40,105 bases of DNA. It comes from CAYGZL01 sp964354345. GTDB taxonomy: Bacteria > Chloroflexota > Anaerolineae > Anaerolineales > UBA4823. Shown one piece after another: positions 1 through 8,801 of this stretch. A model generated the notes under the pieces. It saw only the letters and a list, made by a program, of their open reading frames with translations, searched no databases and was not told the origin of the DNA. Within the stretch, counting starts at the first letter, position 1, and every line of letters starts with the position of its first letter. The translations under genes and the position numbers were made by a program. The stretch covers positions 1 through 40,105 of the forward strand of contig CAYGZL010000159.1 in assembly GCA_964354345.1 (NCBI GenBank), in the 5' to 3' direction.

Positions 1-796
1 CCAGGAGTGCCTGCCAGGTGGCATCGTCAATCAGGGGAGGTTGGCCATTCCGCTGGCGGATGAGGTCCTTGGCGATCTCGTTAAAGATGCGATCTTCGAC
101 ACTTCCACCCAGGCGCTGACGAACCTGCTCCAGGTCGGTGAGGTAACCTTTGGCAGCGCCGTAACCGCTGAAGTGCATGAAATTGATTTGGATTGCACTG
201 GCATCGATAGCCGGATCTTCCGTTGGGGCAGCGAGGGTAAAGTTAGCCCCTTCGCCCTGATAACCGAATGGGATTTGTTGGTCAACCGGGATGGGTGTGG
301 TTGGGGTAATGGTGAGCGTGGCAAGATCAAATAACTGCTGCCCTTCCGGCTCGAGTTGCACTGCCCATGAGGTATTTTCTTTCTGCAGGGGTAGATCCGA
401 GACGCTCTGCACCGGTGTCATGCGAATCAACGTATCCACGACCAGCGCATCGGGAGGAATTTGTAAGGTATAGTGGGTGCCATTTGTGCCGGTAGTGGTC
501 AACATACCGCCCTGCGTAGAAATGACTGCCTCGACAGCATAATCCGGGTCCAATACCACGTTCAAATCAATTGGATTGGGTGGGGAGTCGAAGATCCATT
601 GCCAGGCGGCGAGGATATCCTGGGTGGGAACAATCATGCTGGCGAATGGGGTTTCGGACCCTGGTTGTAAGGCAAGAGGTGTAATAGCCAGTGCGGAATC
701 TTCTGTTGAAATCTGACTTGTACCCAACCCAGGGGCGCAGGCAGATACCAGCAGGATGCCGATTACCAGAAAGTAAATAATAAAGCAGCTTTTCAT
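1..796 (-). CDS. Secreted lipoprotein, C-terminus cut by window edge
   Basis: Open reading frame read from the ATG at 794-796 leftwards without a stop to base 1, so at least 265 residues are present and the C-terminus is missing. Residues 1-20 form a lipoprotein signal peptide: Lys2, a hydrophobic stretch, then the lipobox L-V-S-A-C with Cys20 as the predicted lipidated residue. A stretch near residues 95-165 reads like a ZU5-type or adhesin-like beta domain (GGMLTTTG, then YTLQIPPDALV, then LEPEGQQLF), a pattern I associate with secreted Chloroflexota proteins. This points to an anchored extracellular protein, but no enzymatic motif is visible and the function is unknown. The start is supported by the complete signal peptide, with GGTG about 7 bases upstream as a weak ribosome site. 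It lies downstream of, and co-directional with, the serine hydrolase gene, about 160 bp away. Confidence 0.8.
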   Translation of the reverse strand, partial: MKSCFIIYFLVIGILLVSACAPGLGTSQISTEDSALAITPLALQPGSETPFASMIVPTQDILAAWQWIFDSPPNPIDLNVVLDPDYAVEAVISTQGGMLTTTGTNGTHYTLQIPPDALVVDTLIRMTPVQSVSDLPLQKENTSWAVQLEPEGQQLFDLATLTITPTTPIPVDQQIPFGYQGEGANFTLAAPTEDPAIDASAIQINFMHFSGYGAAKGYLTDLEQVRQRLGGSVEDRIFNEIAKDLIRQRNGQPPLIDDATWQALL

Positions 797-958
797 ATCT
801 ACACCTTACCTGTGAACAATAATACAGCTGGTTGGAGTAAAGTGCGCTGTGTGACGAATACCGCAAGATTGAGCCAACGGAGCAACCGCATGCTGGAACG
901 CGCATCTTCTGCTATGGATCAGAATGACCTGGACCTTTACCTAGAACCTGATGAATCG

Positions 959-2014
959 TCAGTCTGCACCGAGAACAGCGGCACTCATTTCAGTAAAGGC
1001 TTTTTTCCACCATGGGTCTGCGGCTGTCAGCGTGCCGTGGATGGCCCAAATGACCTCGCGTTCAGGATATGCCAGGACGATGCAGCCGCTGTATCCACCA
1101 TGCCCAATGGTTCCGGCAGGCGCATCGGGATAAGACCAATGCTGCATCCCTTCGGTATACAAAAACGGCCCAAAACCCCAAGGGCAATGAGGGAATTCCT
1201 GCCAATCGAAACCTCCGCCCAATCCGCCTGTCTGGTCTTGCGAAGCCGTAATTATCGTCTCAGGGCGCAGGAAACCTATTGGGTAGCCCAGATAAGCGCG
1301 CAGCAGAGCGAGGGTTCCAGCCGGGGTAGTCACCAACCCACTCCAGGGCTCACCCAAAGCGCGCCAGAAGGGGGAGTTCCAGATCTCCACCGATGTGCCG
1401 GTGTGTGAGTCAGCAGGATCTGTGATGAAAGCCGGCTGGCGCGGCGGCTCGACGCCCAGGTAAGCTTCGATACCTAATGGCTGGAAAACAAGCCTGGGCA
1501 ATACCTGAGAAATGGACATGCCCGTAACACGCTCGATGACTAATCCTAGCAACCCGTAATTTATTCCGTCGTAGCTGACTTTCGTTCCTGGAGGAATAGC
1601 CAGGGGAACCTTCAAACAAGCTTGCGCCATGGTGGCCCAGGATAAATTCTCATCCCAAACCCAGGCATCTTTTGGTCTGTCCGCCAGGCCGGCGGAGTGG
1701 GTCAACAGGCGCTTGAGGGTCACACCCGGCTGAGCGGCTGCAGCTTTAGGAAGATATTTTCCTAATGGATCCTCTACAGACACAAGCCCCTGATCGCTAA
1801 GACGCAAGAGCGCCAGTGCTACCGCCAGCTTGGTGATCGATGCCACCGGGAAAAGGCTGTCTTCGGCCAGGTCATTTCCCTTTGCATCTTTCCCGCTAAC
1901 ACAGGTTACTGCTGGCTGCTGTCCGTGAGCCACAGCCAGGGCCATACCCGAGACGCCACTTTCGGCCTGGACATGTTTTAGTTTGTTATACAGAGTCGAT
2001 TTATTCATGATCAT
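959..2014 (-). CDS. Serine hydrolase, beta-lactamase class C / PBP4*-like family
   Basis: A 351-aa member of the serine beta-lactamase-like hydrolase superfamily. The nucleophile motif SxxK is S59-I-T-K62. The second motif is Y148-D-G with Asn152 following, and the third (usually KTG/HxG) is H305-G-G. Families of this kind include esterases, D-amino-acid peptidases and penicillin-binding-protein-like hydrolases; the substrate cannot be told from sequence. No signal peptide is seen, so it is probably cytoplasmic, unlike true beta-lactamases. The start ATG overlaps the stop of the upstream SDR gene in an ATGA arrangement (2011-2014), so the two are translationally coupled; an in-frame ATG two codons later (2006-2008) is an equally possible start. 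Sure of family, unsure of substrate. Confidence 0.88.
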   Translation of the reverse strand: MIMNKSTLYNKLKHVQAESGVSGMALAVAHGQQPAVTCVSGKDAKGNDLAEDSLFPVASITKLAVALALLRLSDQGLVSVEDPLGKYLPKAAAAQPGVTLKRLLTHSAGLADRPKDAWVWDENLSWATMAQACLKVPLAIPPGTKVSYDGINYGLLGLVIERVTGMSISQVLPRLVFQPLGIEAYLGVEPPRQPAFITDPADSHTGTSVEIWNSPFWRALGEPWSGLVTTPAGTLALLRAYLGYPIGFLRPETIITASQDQTGGLGGGFDWQEFPHCPWGFGPFLYTEGMQHWSYPDAPAGTIGHGGYSGCIVLAYPEREVIWAIHGTLTAADPWWKKAFTEMSAAVLGAD

Positions 2015-2901
2015 GATCCCAATACCCGCCGGGCGTAGTCTTCCACCGAAGCAAGTGGGAAAGCGAAGATCTGTTGCGCAGGGCGGCTATCCACTTCACT
2101 GCCATTCGCCAAGTGCAGCATCAAAGATGCAAAGGAAATCTGCAGGGGATCGCTGGCAGCCTCTCTCTGAGCTTGCAGCGCGGCGACCGGGACAAATTGC
2201 AAATCGAATGATTTTCCACCGATCTGCTCGAACGTACGCACCACTTCCAACGGGCTGAGCGCCTTGGGGCCACCCAACTCGAAAATGGTATTACGCGCTG
2301 CCGGGTTGTCCACGCTTTCAACGGCATACTGGGCTACATCGCCAAGGGAAATATAGCTGATCCTGGAGTGACCATCGCCGAGGATATTGGCTTTGGCGTT
2401 GGAGTAGTCAAAGCCAAGTCCCGGGGAAAGCCAGACTTCCATGTAATAACACGGTCGCAAGATGGTATAGGTCAACCCGCTGTCCATCACCGCCTTTTCC
2501 ACGCTGCGTTTTGCCACCGTCAACGGGCTGGGATTAGCCCCCGGCTCGATGTTCTTGGTGTAACTGATGTAGATGAATTGCTTAACCCCTGCGGCGCGGG
2601 CTGCCTGCACCAGGTTTAGCTGACCTTGATGATCTGTGGCGGCGATCGAATCGCCCGGCTGCATGGATACTGTGGTCGTGGCTGTTGAGATCACAGTTGA
2701 AACCCCTCGGCAAGCAGCAGCCAGGGTGTCCATCTGGCGCAAGTCGCCCATTACAGTTTCCACCCCCGAGGCCTTGAGCGCAGCGACCCGCTCCGGATTG
2801 GATGTGGCACGCACCAGGGCACGCACGACCTTGCCTTGAGCTGCCAAACGGCGGCAGATTTCACCACCCAAAAAACCGGTTGAACCTACGACAAGAATCA
2901 T
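2011..2901 (-). CDS. NmrA-like atypical short-chain dehydrogenase/reductase
   Basis: A 296-aa Rossmann-fold protein of the atypical SDR group (NmrA / NAD(P)H-binding). The dinucleotide-binding motif GSTGFLG is at residues 6-12, followed by a conserved R-A-L-V-R segment that commonly selects NADP(H). The canonical YxxxK dyad is not obvious in its usual place, which fits NmrA-like members that sense nucleotide state or reduce quinones or flavonoids. Typical length is about 290 aa, so the gene is complete. A strong ribosome site (AGGAGG, 6-7 bases before the ATG) sets the start. It is first in a two-gene unit with the serine hydrolase. The physiological substrate is not predictable. Confidence 0.87.
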   Translation of the reverse strand: MILVVGSTGFLGGEICRRLAAQGKVVRALVRATSNPERVAALKASGVETVMGDLRQMDTLAAACRGVSTVISTATTTVSMQPGDSIAATDHQGQLNLVQAARAAGVKQFIYISYTKNIEPGANPSPLTVAKRSVEKAVMDSGLTYTILRPCYYMEVWLSPGLGFDYSNAKANILGDGHSRISYISLGDVAQYAVESVDNPAARNTIFELGGPKALSPLEVVRTFEQIGGKSFDLQFVPVAALQAQREAASDPLQISFASLMLHLANGSEVDSRPAQQIFAFPLASVEDYARRVLGS

Positions 2902-2992
2902 TTGAGCCTCCTGATAATATCAAGTCTTTTTGTCAATATGCATTGATTCTAAAGAAAGAGCGTTTTGAAAGCGTTTCGTGGAGGTAGGATTT

Positions 2993-3023
2993 AAAAAAAT
3001 CGGCAGTCAATTTCTTGACCGCC
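2993..3023 (-). terminator. Rho-independent terminator of the BTAD regulator gene
   Basis: On the minus strand, 24 bases past the stop codon at 3047, a 9-bp stem (3015-3023 with 3002-3010, one G-T wobble) closes a GAAA tetraloop and is followed by a run of seven T (complement of 2993-2999). This is a textbook intrinsic terminator. It separates the regulator gene from the downstream SDR/hydrolase unit. Confidence 0.9.
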
Positions 3024-3046
3024 AACCAGTTTTTGATGTAGTAGGT

Positions 3047-6000
3047 TTATAGATCACCGAATTCTTGCGCTTTATTCAATGCCCGCTGGAACTGTATCAT
3101 CGCATCCGCCTGATCTCCAGCCTGGCAGGCTGACAGCGCTTTAACCAAAAGGCACGCCATGGGTTCTTCTATCGGCTGGAAGAGGGGATTGGGATCTAAC
3201 AAAGCCCGGGCGTATCGATCCGCTTCTTCCAAATCCCGTCGGTAAACCGCAATGGCCAGCAGGACCCATATCGACAAACATTGGAAAACATTACCATTGC
3301 CAAATTTGTTCCATATTTCAAGAGCGGCTTTACAAAACCTTTCCGCACCCTGATCGTCTCCCTCACGCCAGGCCAGCCAGCCCCGGTTGGCTAAACCAAT
3401 CCCGTGGTATGCGTGCTCTTCAATCCTGGGAGCCAGTTCAAGTAGTTGCTCGGTTTGTTGGCGCAACGTATCTATATTGACTAATTTTCGGCTGATAACC
3501 CCCAGGTAAGCCAGGCAACGCACCTGAAGCAGCCTGGCGCCCATCCGCACAGCTGCTTCATATCCTCGCCTCACCCACTCCTGGCCAGATCGGGGCTCCC
3601 CATGCCACAGCAGGCAGAAACCCAACTCGAACTGCGCCATGGCCAGGCTGTAAGGGTCAGCAAGCGTCTCTGCCATGTCCAACCTGCGCCGCTGGATCTC
3701 TACCGTCTCCTCTGATACGCGATAGCGCTCGTGTCGCAATCTGGCCAGAGCTTGCAGCCTGAGCAGCTCGACCTTTTGATCCATACGCCCAACCACCTCA
3801 ACCATTGGACGGATCTGCTGGACGATGGCATCGATCTGGTCAGGAAGGTTGCACCAGTAAGACTGCTGACTGCGGGCAAGCTGGATCTGAATCCATTCTT
3901 GCCGTTCCTGGGAAGTACCTCCTCCGGTTGACAGACAAAGGGCTTGCTCAGCCTGATCCAAAGCCGCGAAGGCCAGTGGGTGCTGGTATTGTTGGATCAA
4001 CGCATCGCTGATTTTTCGGAAAACATGCGAGCGCCACATCCTCGATGGTGGATAGGGTTGTGCCAAAGCCCGTTCGAAGGAAGCTTGGGCTTGCGGATAC
4101 TCGCCATTCAACGCCAACAGATCTCCCATCCTCTCCAATAGTCCAGCGAAGTCGCTGAATGAGATGCTGTTTGGCTCACCAATGCCCAGGGTTTCAGCCA
4201 GTTCGATGGCGCGGTGCAGGTAGCGTTGGGCATCGTTATTGGCGAAAATGTGCGCCGCAGAATCGGCTGCCAGTTGGTAATGTTGGACAGCTTGGAGATG
4301 CAGCCCGGAGCGCTCATAGTGGCTGGCAATTTCGGCATCTTGCCGGTGCGGCGCGGCCACATCCAGTCGCAGGTAAGCTTCTGCCACTTTCCGATGCAGA
4401 AGACGGCGGTGGGCGCTGCTTAAGCCGGCAAGAACCGCCTGACGGAGCTTGTCATGGGTAAAATCGTAGTGGTTGGAGGTTTGCTCATACACAATCCGTC
4501 GCTGAAGCAGTTCGTTGAGCGCCTTCACCAGGGCATCTTCATCTAAACCACTGGCCTGCTTAAATACATCCAGGCGAAACTCTCGTCCAATAGTGGCTGC
4601 CAGGCTGACCAGCTCGTGAGTTGGCGCACTGAGCTGGTTGATACGCTGTTTTAGTATTGCCTGTACTTTTACGGAAACTGGAACTGACTCACCAGATAGA
4701 TCTCCCGTGGACTGTAGAGGATATCCGAGGCGGACCATTTCCACCACAAATAGCGGATTGCCCTCAGTTTCGCTGAAAATGTGCATACCTTTTTCGGGAT
4801 TTAGGGGTTGAAGAGAGCCTTGTTCCGCAACTTGGGAAGCGAGTTGAATACTCTCAGCTTCATTGAGTGGTTTAAGTTTTATTTCCATGAATTTATCAAC
4901 GCCGGCCAGCATGGCTTGCAGAGTGTGTAAAGGATGATCGGGAGCAGTAACTTCTTCGATCCGTTCCGTAGCCACACACAGAATAGGTGCTTGTGCATCA
5001 AAACGGAGCAGAAAATGAAGCCATTCCAGAGTATCCTGGTCGCACCAATGGATATCCTCGATAACCAGCAGCAATTTACGGCGGTTGCCTAAAACGGCCC
5101 GCGCCAGGGCTTCAAACAATCGTAGGCGCTGCCATGACTCGGTTAATGGTTTGGGCGGAGTGAGTCTGGGGTGGGAGGTTAACACCTCCGGTAGTAAGCG
5201 AGATATTTCACTCAGCCAGACATCCTCTAATATAGGAAGGGGTTGTGATCTTAACCAGCTTGCAACGGGCGCGTAAGGAAGGCTGCCTTCGGCGGGGTAA
5301 CAGTTTGCTACCGCTGTGTGAATGCCCTGCCGAGATGCCCACTGCACCAGTTCTTCCACCAGGCGGGTTTTGCCAATCCCAGCCTCACCCGTTACGAACA
5401 CAGCCTGTGGACTGCCCGAGGCTGCACTGCGCCAGGCGGCCAGCAACCTGTGCCACTCGGTCTGACGCCCCACCAGGACTGGCTGGGTAGAGCGGCCGGG
5501 CAAGTGATTTTTTTGCCCCGCCCGAGATTTTAAATAAGCATATAGATCTTGGGTTTCCTGGTCGGGTTGGATGTCCAGCTCGTGTTCCAACACCTTCGCA
5601 TAAGCCTGGTATGCTTTCAAAGCGGCCGGGCGATCCTCCACCAAAGAACATAGCCGGATTAGCTGGCGGTTAGCAACACCATGCAGCGGTTCTACTTGAA
5701 GCAGGCGGTGAGTGTATTCGAGCGCTGCCGGGTAATCCCGTGAACTCTCCGCTATCTCTGCCAACGCTTCCAGGTTTGCCAGGAAGGCGCGGTGTAAACG
5801 CTCTCTTTCGGGGATAATCCAGTCATCGTAACAGCTTGGTAGTAGATCGCCTTGGTACAGCGTTACAGCCCGATCAAGACACTCCCTATCCGGACTCTTT
5901 CCTGGAGTAACTGCCAGCAGTTGCTCAAATTCAAGTACATCCAGTGTATACGGCGCATCCTCACGCCATTGCAGCGTTTGGGCGTCAGACCGGATGAAAT

Positions 6001-6244
6001 GGTCAAAATTGGGAAGGGCCTGGCGCAGCAGATGGATCAGATTCCTGAGGTTTGTGCGGGCCTGGGCTTCATTGCTATCCGGCCAGAACTGGTAAGCCAG
6101 ATGGTAGCGGAATATAGACGCAGTTCGATTGAGAATTAGATAGGCAAATAATATCTGGAGGCGGGGTGTGTTTAGTGTCGTTAGCGGAACACCATCAAAG
6201 GTTGCTGAAAAATGCCCAAACAACTGAACTCTAAGCAGAGCCAT
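3047..6244 (-). CDS. BTAD-domain transcriptional regulator with AAA ATPase and TPR-like repeats
   Basis: A 1065-aa SARP/LuxR-like multidomain regulator. Residues 1-95 resemble the OmpR-type winged helix of SARP proteins, and 100-245 form the bacterial transcriptional activation domain (BTAD), helical and TPR-like. An AAA/STAND-type NTPase follows, with Walker A GEAGIGKT at 286-293 and Walker B LLLVIEDIHW at 391-400. From about 620 to the end the protein is made of helical repeats compatible with TPRs. Proteins of this design bind DNA through the N-terminus and use the NTPase and repeats to sense ligands or partners; the signal here is unknown. There is no C-terminal LuxR-type helix-turn-helix. 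The gene is monocistronic, with its own promoter (6304-6332) and terminator (2993-3023). It could regulate the downstream SDR/hydrolase pair, but this is inference from position only. Confidence 0.9.
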   Translation of the reverse strand: MALLRVQLFGHFSATFDGVPLTTLNTPRLQILFAYLILNRTASIFRYHLAYQFWPDSNEAQARTNLRNLIHLLRQALPNFDHFIRSDAQTLQWREDAPYTLDVLEFEQLLAVTPGKSPDRECLDRAVTLYQGDLLPSCYDDWIIPERERLHRAFLANLEALAEIAESSRDYPAALEYTHRLLQVEPLHGVANRQLIRLCSLVEDRPAALKAYQAYAKVLEHELDIQPDQETQDLYAYLKSRAGQKNHLPGRSTQPVLVGRQTEWHRLLAAWRSAASGSPQAVFVTGEAGIGKTRLVEELVQWASRQGIHTAVANCYPAEGSLPYAPVASWLRSQPLPILEDVWLSEISRLLPEVLTSHPRLTPPKPLTESWQRLRLFEALARAVLGNRRKLLLVIEDIHWCDQDTLEWLHFLLRFDAQAPILCVATERIEEVTAPDHPLHTLQAMLAGVDKFMEIKLKPLNEAESIQLASQVAEQGSLQPLNPEKGMHIFSETEGNPLFVVEMVRLGYPLQSTGDLSGESVPVSVKVQAILKQRINQLSAPTHELVSLAATIGREFRLDVFKQASGLDEDALVKALNELLQRRIVYEQTSNHYDFTHDKLRQAVLAGLSSAHRRLLHRKVAEAYLRLDVAAPHRQDAEIASHYERSGLHLQAVQHYQLAADSAAHIFANNDAQRYLHRAIELAETLGIGEPNSISFSDFAGLLERMGDLLALNGEYPQAQASFERALAQPYPPSRMWRSHVFRKISDALIQQYQHPLAFAALDQAEQALCLSTGGGTSQERQEWIQIQLARSQQSYWCNLPDQIDAIVQQIRPMVEVVGRMDQKVELLRLQALARLRHERYRVSEETVEIQRRRLDMAETLADPYSLAMAQFELGFCLLWHGEPRSGQEWVRRGYEAAVRMGARLLQVRCLAYLGVISRKLVNIDTLRQQTEQLLELAPRIEEHAYHGIGLANRGWLAWREGDDQGAERFCKAALEIWNKFGNGNVFQCLSIWVLLAIAVYRRDLEEADRYARALLDPNPLFQPIEEPMACLLVKALSACQAGDQADAMIQFQRALNKAQEFGDL

Positions 6245-6303
6245 ATTGTGGCGTTTTTTGCAGCATAAGCAACAAATTGCCCAACCGGATATTCACGGTC
6301 TTA

Positions 6304-6332
6304 ATTATACCCTCTTGATGATTAAGGTTAAA
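6304..6332 (-). promoter_or_regulatory. Probable sigma-70-type promoter of the BTAD regulator
   Basis: Read on the minus strand: a perfect -10 box TATAAT (complement of 6304-6309), a 17-bp spacer and a weak -35 TTTAAC (complement of 6327-6332). The predicted start of transcription is near 6297, giving a leader of about 53 bases before the ATG at 6244. Confidence 0.5.
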
Positions 6333-6426
6333 TTGCTTTGGACTTAAAAACATGCTTTAGCCCAAGTATCGGGTAAACAATCCACATCCAGATTTTCACA
6401 CTGGACTGCCCGATGAGGTCAATCCA

Positions 6427-6561
6427 GTGATAATCCTAGGAGATTCCAAAACCTGGCTGGATTGGGCACTGGAACATCAAGCAGCGAAAGCTGCTGGGAG
6501 AAGGTCGGCTGGTAAGCGAAGTAATGTCGCCCACCTTGGCCAGATGTCCATCTCTATTTAG
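6427..6561 (+). CDS. Doubtful 44-aa ORF upstream of the recombinase
   Basis: A short open frame from GTG at 6427 to TAG at 6559-6561, preceded by GAGG about 9 bases upstream. The predicted peptide is rich in Lys, Arg and Ala (for example QAAKAAGRRSAGKR). I do not recognise it. It is reported because it is co-directional with the next small ORF and the recombinase and has a plausible ribosome site. It may equally be a chance frame in a 635-bp stretch (6245-6879) with no confident gene; the only other signals seen there are the regulator promoter and the next small ORF. Confidence 0.2.
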   Translation: MIILGDSKTWLDWALEHQAAKAAGRRSAGKRSNVAHLGQMSISI

Positions 6562-6577
6562 TGTAAAAGGTGCAATC

Positions 6578-6802
6578 ATGGCAGATGAGAGTGGAAGCCA
6601 AAACATTCATAAAAACCCTGACCCACAAGTTAATCGGGTTTCCGGAGATGATATAACCCATCCCCAGGAGCAGCAGAACTTACCAGATAGGCTCCCACAG
6701 AGCCTGATCGAATGGCTGTCGCGCATTAACCGGCGTTACCTACGCTCAACCAGGAAAAGACGAACGACACCAGCTAAATACTTGGCTGCTCCTGGATTGT
6801 AG
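6578..6802 (+). CDS. Hypothetical small protein, 74 aa, next to the recombinase
   Basis: ATG at 6578 with an AAGGTG-like ribosome site about 6 bases upstream. The frame could be extended upstream to 6524, but that start has no ribosome site. The product has a polar, acidic N-terminal half and a basic C-terminus (RRYLRSTRKRR), which could bind nucleic acid, but no family is recognised. It lies 77 bp before the broken serine recombinase, in the same direction, and may belong to the same mobile element. Confidence that it is expressed is low. Confidence 0.35.
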   Translation: MADESGSQNIHKNPDPQVNRVSGDDITHPQEQQNLPDRLPQSLIEWLSRINRRYLRSTRKRRTTPAKYLAAPGL

Positions 6803-6879
6803 GTGTTCCATGAAATATTCTGAATAGTTTTCTCGGTTTTTAGCCCACATTACTACTTAGAACTAAAGGATTAAACAAG

Positions 6880-8539
6880 GTGAACCGATACAAGCAAAGA
6901 GAAGACACATCCCCTCTCCCTGGAGCAGCTTACGTCCGCTACTCATCTGAGATGCAAAGCGACTCATTCAGCTTGGACGCGCAGCTGCACCAGATCAAGG
7001 AACGGGCTGAGCGTGACTGCGTCGAGATCGTTAAGGTCTATGCTGACCCGGCCCGGTCAGCCTACCGCAAGAAGTTCCGTCCAGGGATCAATGCCATGCG
7101 CGAAGCTGCCCGACCTGAGGAGTTCAAGGTATTGTACGTCCACAAAGTTGATCGCCTGGCGCGCCGGCTGGAATGGTCGCTGGAGATCGTCCACGAGCTG
7201 CAATCCCTGGACATCATCTTCAAGGCTGTCCAACACCCTTTCGACCTTGGCACGCCGGAAGGCAAGCTGTTGTTTCACCTGGTCAGCTCACTCGGCGAAT
7301 TTTATTCGGATAATTTGAGTAAAGAAACGAATAAGGGCAAGCTTGAAAGGTCTTTGCACGGGCTTCATAACGGTGCCGTACCAGGGGGATACAACAGTGT
7401 ACTGCAGGGTAAGCGTAAGGTGGGTGTTACAGATCCGGAAAAGGCCCCAGTGTTGGTGGAAATGTTCGAACGTTATGCCACAGGAAGATACTCCGATATG
7501 CAAATCATTGAATGGCTAAACGCTCAAGGTTTACACACCAGTCGTGGCCATCCTTTCGGTAAGGACACGATTAGGGATATGCTGTGTAACGCTTACTATG
7601 CAGGAAAGATTCGTTACCGAGGTATAAGTGTACGCCCAAAAGGTGTCAGTTTCCGCTCTACACACCTAAAGTTGCCGATGGGCAACATGAGGCAATAGTA
7701 TCCGAAGAACTATGGCAACGATGCCAGGCTGTACGCTCCAGCCGGCGATTGCAAGTGGATACCCTGCAAATGACTGTACGCATCAACCTGTTGCAAGGGT
7801 TAATCGTATGTGCTCGCTGTGGAAGACGACTGAGGATACAGACTCCTAAGCGCGATCCGACTTACTACCGGGAGGACTCCCACCTGCGCGGGTATCGAGA
7901 CTGTGCGGACATCGGGTAATGTGTACGGGCAGAGTCGATTGATGCCCAGGTAGGTGAACTGGTGCAATCCCTTAAGCTGCCTATCAATTGGGAAGACTCA
8001 GTTCGTCGTTTATGCCAACAGCAACGAGGTGGCTCTGATCCAAAGCCAGAGCGTAAAGATATCCGCAACACGATCCGGTTGATGCGAGAGAATTACGAAC
8101 GCGGGCTGTACGAAGGCGAAGAGTACCAATACTGGCAGAAGTTCAGCACCTTGAAAGAAAAGCTGGACTTGCTCAGTAGACTACCGGAACCAGCCATCGA
8201 ACGGGCTGCCAGGACATTACTCGATCTGCGCGAAAGCTGGGAATGGGCGACCAAAGAAGAGCGCAAGGAATTAGCCCGCATGATGATCCAGGAGGTTGGT
8301 GTTGATGTTGCCACTAAGCGCGTCATTTGGATAAAAGCCCGCCCCGATTTTGATGTACTCTTCCAGCTTTGAACAACCTGCGCGTGGATGAGCAACGACG
8401 ATTCTGGATAGCTTATCCTGAGACAGATGAGGAGACTAGTGACGTAGAAGAAGATATGGGACAGGAAGGGATGGAAGTCAAAATTGCCTTCCCGATGTCC
8501 CACAATGTCTTGACAAGCGTCGAGGAGTACGTAAAATGA
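6880..8539 (+). pseudogene. Large serine recombinase, broken by two frameshifts and a stop
   Basis: The N-terminal part (GTG at 6880, frame open to 7698) is a resolvase/invertase catalytic domain with the nucleophile region Y-V-R-Y-S-S at about residues 19-24, followed by the start of the Recombinase domain. Near 7650-7656 one base appears to be missing: the homologous frame continues one phase off with the expected HEAIVSEELWQRC segment. It runs into a zinc-ribbon region (CARCGRR, later RDC) and meets an in-frame TAA at 7918-7920, probably a former CAA. It then continues (VRAESIDAQV) through a coiled-coil region to 8372. A second single-base loss in a T run near 8368-8370 moves the end into a third frame (NNLRVDEQRRFWI) that closes with TGA at 8537-8539. 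The restored protein would be about 550 aa, normal for large serine integrases. The AAAGGA ribosome site before GTG is intact. A free N-terminal fragment of 272 aa could still be made. Confidence 0.85.
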
Positions 8540-8687
8540 GGATAATGCGCCTTAAAAGCGAGATCGCCCAGCTGGAACTGAGCGACCTCGGGTGTGAAGA
8601 TCACGCCTCGCGTATACCTTCAGCACTTTGACAGTATTTCACCAAGCGTTGCTACCGGCGAAGATGCTCTGAAAGTTATACGCTCTG

Positions 8688-8774
8688 CGGAGAGGGTGGG
8701 ATTCGAACCCACGGTGGAGCAAGCTCCACAACGGTTTTCGAGACCGCCCCGATCGGCCACTCTGGCACCTCTCC
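8688..8774 (-). tRNA. tRNA-Ser (anticodon CGA)
   Basis: On the minus strand the acceptor stem GGAGAGG pairs with CCTCTCC, discriminator G at 8688. The anticodon loop is CTCGAAA, giving anticodon CGA, which reads UCG serine codons. A long variable arm (GTGGAGC / GCTCCAC) marks a class II tRNA, and the T loop has GGTTCGAATCC. CCA is not encoded. The 3' end faces the recombinase pseudogene 149 bp away, and the gene follows the beta-CASP nuclease operon on the same strand by 27 bp, so it may be cotranscribed with it or processed from its 3' end. Confidence 0.96.
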
Positions 8775-8801
8775 AATGGCCTGGGCGACGCCCATTATAG
8801 C

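Noticed and set aside
567..905. Minus-strand frame of about 112 codons over the lipoprotein N-terminus
   Set aside because: It overlaps the lipoprotein gene in another frame, has low-complexity composition and no ribosome site; the lipoprotein frame has a full signal peptide and lipobox.
812..1408. Plus-strand frame of 198 codons opposite the serine hydrolase
   Set aside because: It is antisense to a gene with all three catalytic motifs and shows no recognisable protein features.
6880..8539. Programmed frameshifting to make the full recombinase
   Set aside because: An in-frame TAA and a second frameshift would also have to be bypassed, and no slippery site with a downstream structure is evident. 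Decay or sequencing error is simpler.
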